This document shows, piece by piece, positions 6,137 through 7,604 of a stretch of 7,604 nucleotides of DNA (positions are counted from its first letter, which is position 1; each line of letters begins with the position of its first letter). The DNA is from Cytophagales bacterium (lineage in GTDB: Bacteria; Bacteroidota; Bacteroidia; Cytophagales; Cyclobacteriaceae), in the NCBI GenBank assembly GCA_003541895.1, contig DPLR01000383.1, positions 1-7,604 of the forward strand, written 5' to 3'. The notes under the pieces are model-generated. The model was given only the letters and a program-made list of their open reading frames with translations. It was not told where the DNA came from and searched no databases. The position numbers and the translations under genes were made by a program.

Positions 6137-7012
6137 ATGGAAAGATTTCTGAAACTCATTGTCTTTTTCATTGTTGCTTTACCCCTTTTCGCTAAGGCGC
6201 AGAGCTTTTATCCCGTTACGAATGAACGAAAGTATATTCTGACCGGAGGCACTGGATCTGCCACCTATTATGGAGAACTGAGTAATCCTGGCACCGTTAT
6301 CAAATACCAACCTAATTTGAACGTTGGTATCATGAAATATTTTAATGAGAACATTTGGGCCAGGGCTGAAATGAACTGGTTTATGCTTCAGGGGTCGGAT
6401 GTAAATGCCAATGAAACAGGCCGAAAATTAAGGGCTATGTCTTTTCATTCCAGTTGTGAAGAATTAAGCGTGGTTGGGGGAATCAATTTGTATGGTACGG
6501 GCAGAACATACATTAGACGCCCCACAATAAATATTTATGCATTCGGTGGAATTGGATTACTTCATTTTAATCCAAAAGCTGACTACAAAGGAAAGAGCTA
6601 TGCCCTTGAACCTCTCCACACCGAAGGTGTTAGTTATAGCCGGGTGGTTCCCGTTATACCGTATGGCTTAGGTTTCAGATTAAAGACAAGCCCAAACGTC
6701 AATATTGTTATTGAAGCGGGTTATCGCAAAACGTTTACAGACTATTTGGATGACGTGAGTACCAAATACATTGCAACGAGTTCATCCTTCTCAGATGCCC
6801 AAAACTTTTTCATCAATCCCAATCCTTCGAATGGATTTCAGGCGGGCTCGAAACGCGGTGACCCTTCGCACACAGATAGCTATTTTCTGCTGAATGCCAA
6901 AGTGGAATATTATTTACCTTTCAGTGGGCCTGACCCCTACACCAGCAAAGGGAGAATCAAGAAAAGAACCAAGTTCCGTTATAACAAACGTGGCGGAATC
7001 AAGAGATATTAA
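6137..7012 (+). CDS. Outer-membrane beta-barrel protein, DUF6089-like
   Basis: The 291-residue product has a clear signal peptide (residues 1-21, core LIVFFIVALPLF, cleavage after AKA). The mature part alternates hydrophobic and polar residues as in beta-strands, starting with YILTGGTGSATYYGELSN, the typical first strand plus 'YYGEL' turn of Bacteroidota barrels. Later segments INIYAFGGIGLLHFNP, PVIPYGLGFRLKT and NIVIEAGYRKTFTDYLDDVS match what I remember of DUF6089-type proteins, especially the TDYLDDVST motif near 201-209. The last barrel strand appears to be YFLLNAKVEYYLPF (249-262). After it comes a strongly basic tail, residues 271-291, with 11 Lys/Arg out of 21. A role in cell-envelope structure is likely but no substrate is known. 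It follows sucC by 57 nt and may be co-transcribed or have its own promoter. Its stop is 1 nt from that of the convergent gene. Confidence 0.82.
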   Translation: MERFLKLIVFFIVALPLFAKAQSFYPVTNERKYILTGGTGSATYYGELSNPGTVIKYQPNLNVGIMKYFNENIWARAEMNWFMLQGSDVNANETGRKLRAMSFHSSCEELSVVGGINLYGTGRTYIRRPTINIYAFGGIGLLHFNPKADYKGKSYALEPLHTEGVSYSRVVPVIPYGLGFRLKTSPNVNIVIEAGYRKTFTDYLDDVSTKYIATSSSFSDAQNFFINPNPSNGFQAGSKRGDPSHTDSYFLLNAKVEYYLPFSGPDPYTSKGRIKKRTKFRYNKRGGIKRY

Positions 7013-7013
7013 A

Positions 7014-7604
7014 TCACGCTTGTTTGTCTAACACTTCGTACCTCGAATAATTACTCTTATACTCGGGAACAAGTTCTTTCATCAGCGCAACACTCTTTAG
7101 CTCGTTTTTATCGATGACCAGATCTTCAAATAGTTCAACGTAACGGTTAATCTCCTCGTAAGAATATTGCTGAACTTTCGCAATCATAATCTTGTGGTGG
7201 TGCGTAGGTAACGTATTTTCAGTCGTGTTCAATAATTCTTCATACAACTTCTCTCCTTCTCTCAAGCCTGTGAAAACAACATCTATATCTTTTCCAGGCT
7301 CTAATCCAGATAACCAAATCATCTTGTTAGCCAAATCAAGAATCTTTACCGACTTGCCCATATCAAAAATAAAAATCTCACCTCCCTTGCCCATTGTTCC
7401 CGCCTCCAATACCAACTGACAGGCTTCGGGTATAGTCATAAAAAAGCGAGTGATCTCGGGGTGTGTAACCGTAATGGGGCCTCCTTCCTGAATTTGCTTC
7501 TTGAACAATGGAATTACTGATCCATTGGAACCGAGTACATTTCCAAACCGGGTAGTAACAAAAGCCGTACGCGCTTTTCCATTAGAATTAAGATAATCGT
7601 TATC
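7014..7604 (-). CDS. CapD/FlaA1-type nucleotide-sugar epimerase/dehydratase (partial, N-terminus off the right edge)
   Basis: This is the C-terminal 196 residues of a polysaccharide-biosynthesis protein of the CapD/FlaA1/WbpM family, which act as UDP-sugar 4,6-dehydratases or epimerases in capsule, O-antigen or glycan synthesis. The frame is open to the right edge and begins within the SDR domain. Visible family signatures are VTTRFGNVLGSNGSVIPLF, the HPEITRFFMTIPEA segment, the GGEIFIFDMGKSVKILDLA segment and FTGLREGEKLYEELL. The conserved catalytic and cofactor motifs (GxxGxxG, YxxxK) would lie outside the window, as would any N-terminal membrane domain typical of the roughly 640-residue long form, so short (FlaA1) and long (WbpM/CapD) versions cannot be told apart. 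The sequence ends normally at a TGA at 7014-7016, one base from the stop of the convergent barrel gene. It may mark the edge of a surface-polysaccharide cluster to the right. Confidence 0.9.
   Translation of the reverse strand, partial: DNDYLNSNGKARTAFVTTRFGNVLGSNGSVIPLFKKQIQEGGPITVTHPEITRFFMTIPEACQLVLEAGTMGKGGEIFIFDMGKSVKILDLANKMIWLSGLEPGKDIDVVFTGLREGEKLYEELLNTTENTLPTHHHKIMIAKVQQYSYEEINRYVELFEDLVIDKNELKSVALMKELVPEYKSNYSRYEVLDKQA

Noticed and set aside
7192..7419. 75-codon plus-strand open frame
   Set aside because: It is antisense to conserved CapD-family motifs and shows no signal or domain.

Overview
The window looks like an ordinary chromosomal stretch from a Bacteroidota bacterium, most likely Cytophagales-like. 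The evidence is a perfect TAnnTTTG -7 promoter element with a TTG -33 partner, absence of clear Shine-Dalgarno sequences, signal peptides ending in AKA|Q or FTQ, a DUF6089-type outer-membrane barrel, and a GTP cyclohydrolase with the N-terminal extension I associate with this phylum. I see no tRNA, rRNA, CRISPR array, insertion sequence, integrase, phage gene or defence gene.

Layout from left to right. (1) Minus strand, running off the left edge: a CPA1-type Na+/H+ antiporter. (2) Divergent plus-strand pair: a PTPS/QueD-family enzyme overlapped by 41 nt by folE (GTP cyclohydrolase I). FolE makes dihydroneopterin triphosphate, which is the substrate of the PTPS-family enzyme. That enzyme carries a C-x5-HGH active-site spacing like the animal 6-pyruvoyl-tetrahydropterin synthases, so the pair may make a biopterin-type cofactor rather than queuosine precursor. 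(3) A small AT-rich secreted protein of unknown function. (4) mtaB, a radical-SAM tRNA methylthiotransferase, whose promoter lies in a 7-bp tandem repeat and may yield a leaderless mRNA. (5) Convergent with it, a lone LolD-type ABC ATPase; the two stop codons share one TTAA. (6) Divergent from that ATPase, sucC (succinyl-CoA ligase beta subunit) without sucD. (7) An outer-membrane beta-barrel protein with a very basic C-terminal tail. (8) Convergent after a 1-nt gap and running off the right edge: the C-terminal part of a CapD/FlaA1-type nucleotide-sugar dehydratase/epimerase.

Genes are tightly packed and no gene-free stretch exceeds 300 bases. The longest gaps are 4710-4867, 2618-2742 and 1041-1135, and they hold promoter-like elements and short dyads but no recognisable intrinsic terminator. 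Functionally the genes are mainly unrelated housekeeping functions. The only clear pathway unit is the pterin pair. I found no convincing new multi-gene system; the pterin pair, the repeat-built mtaB promoter and the small secreted protein are the items most worth a second look.
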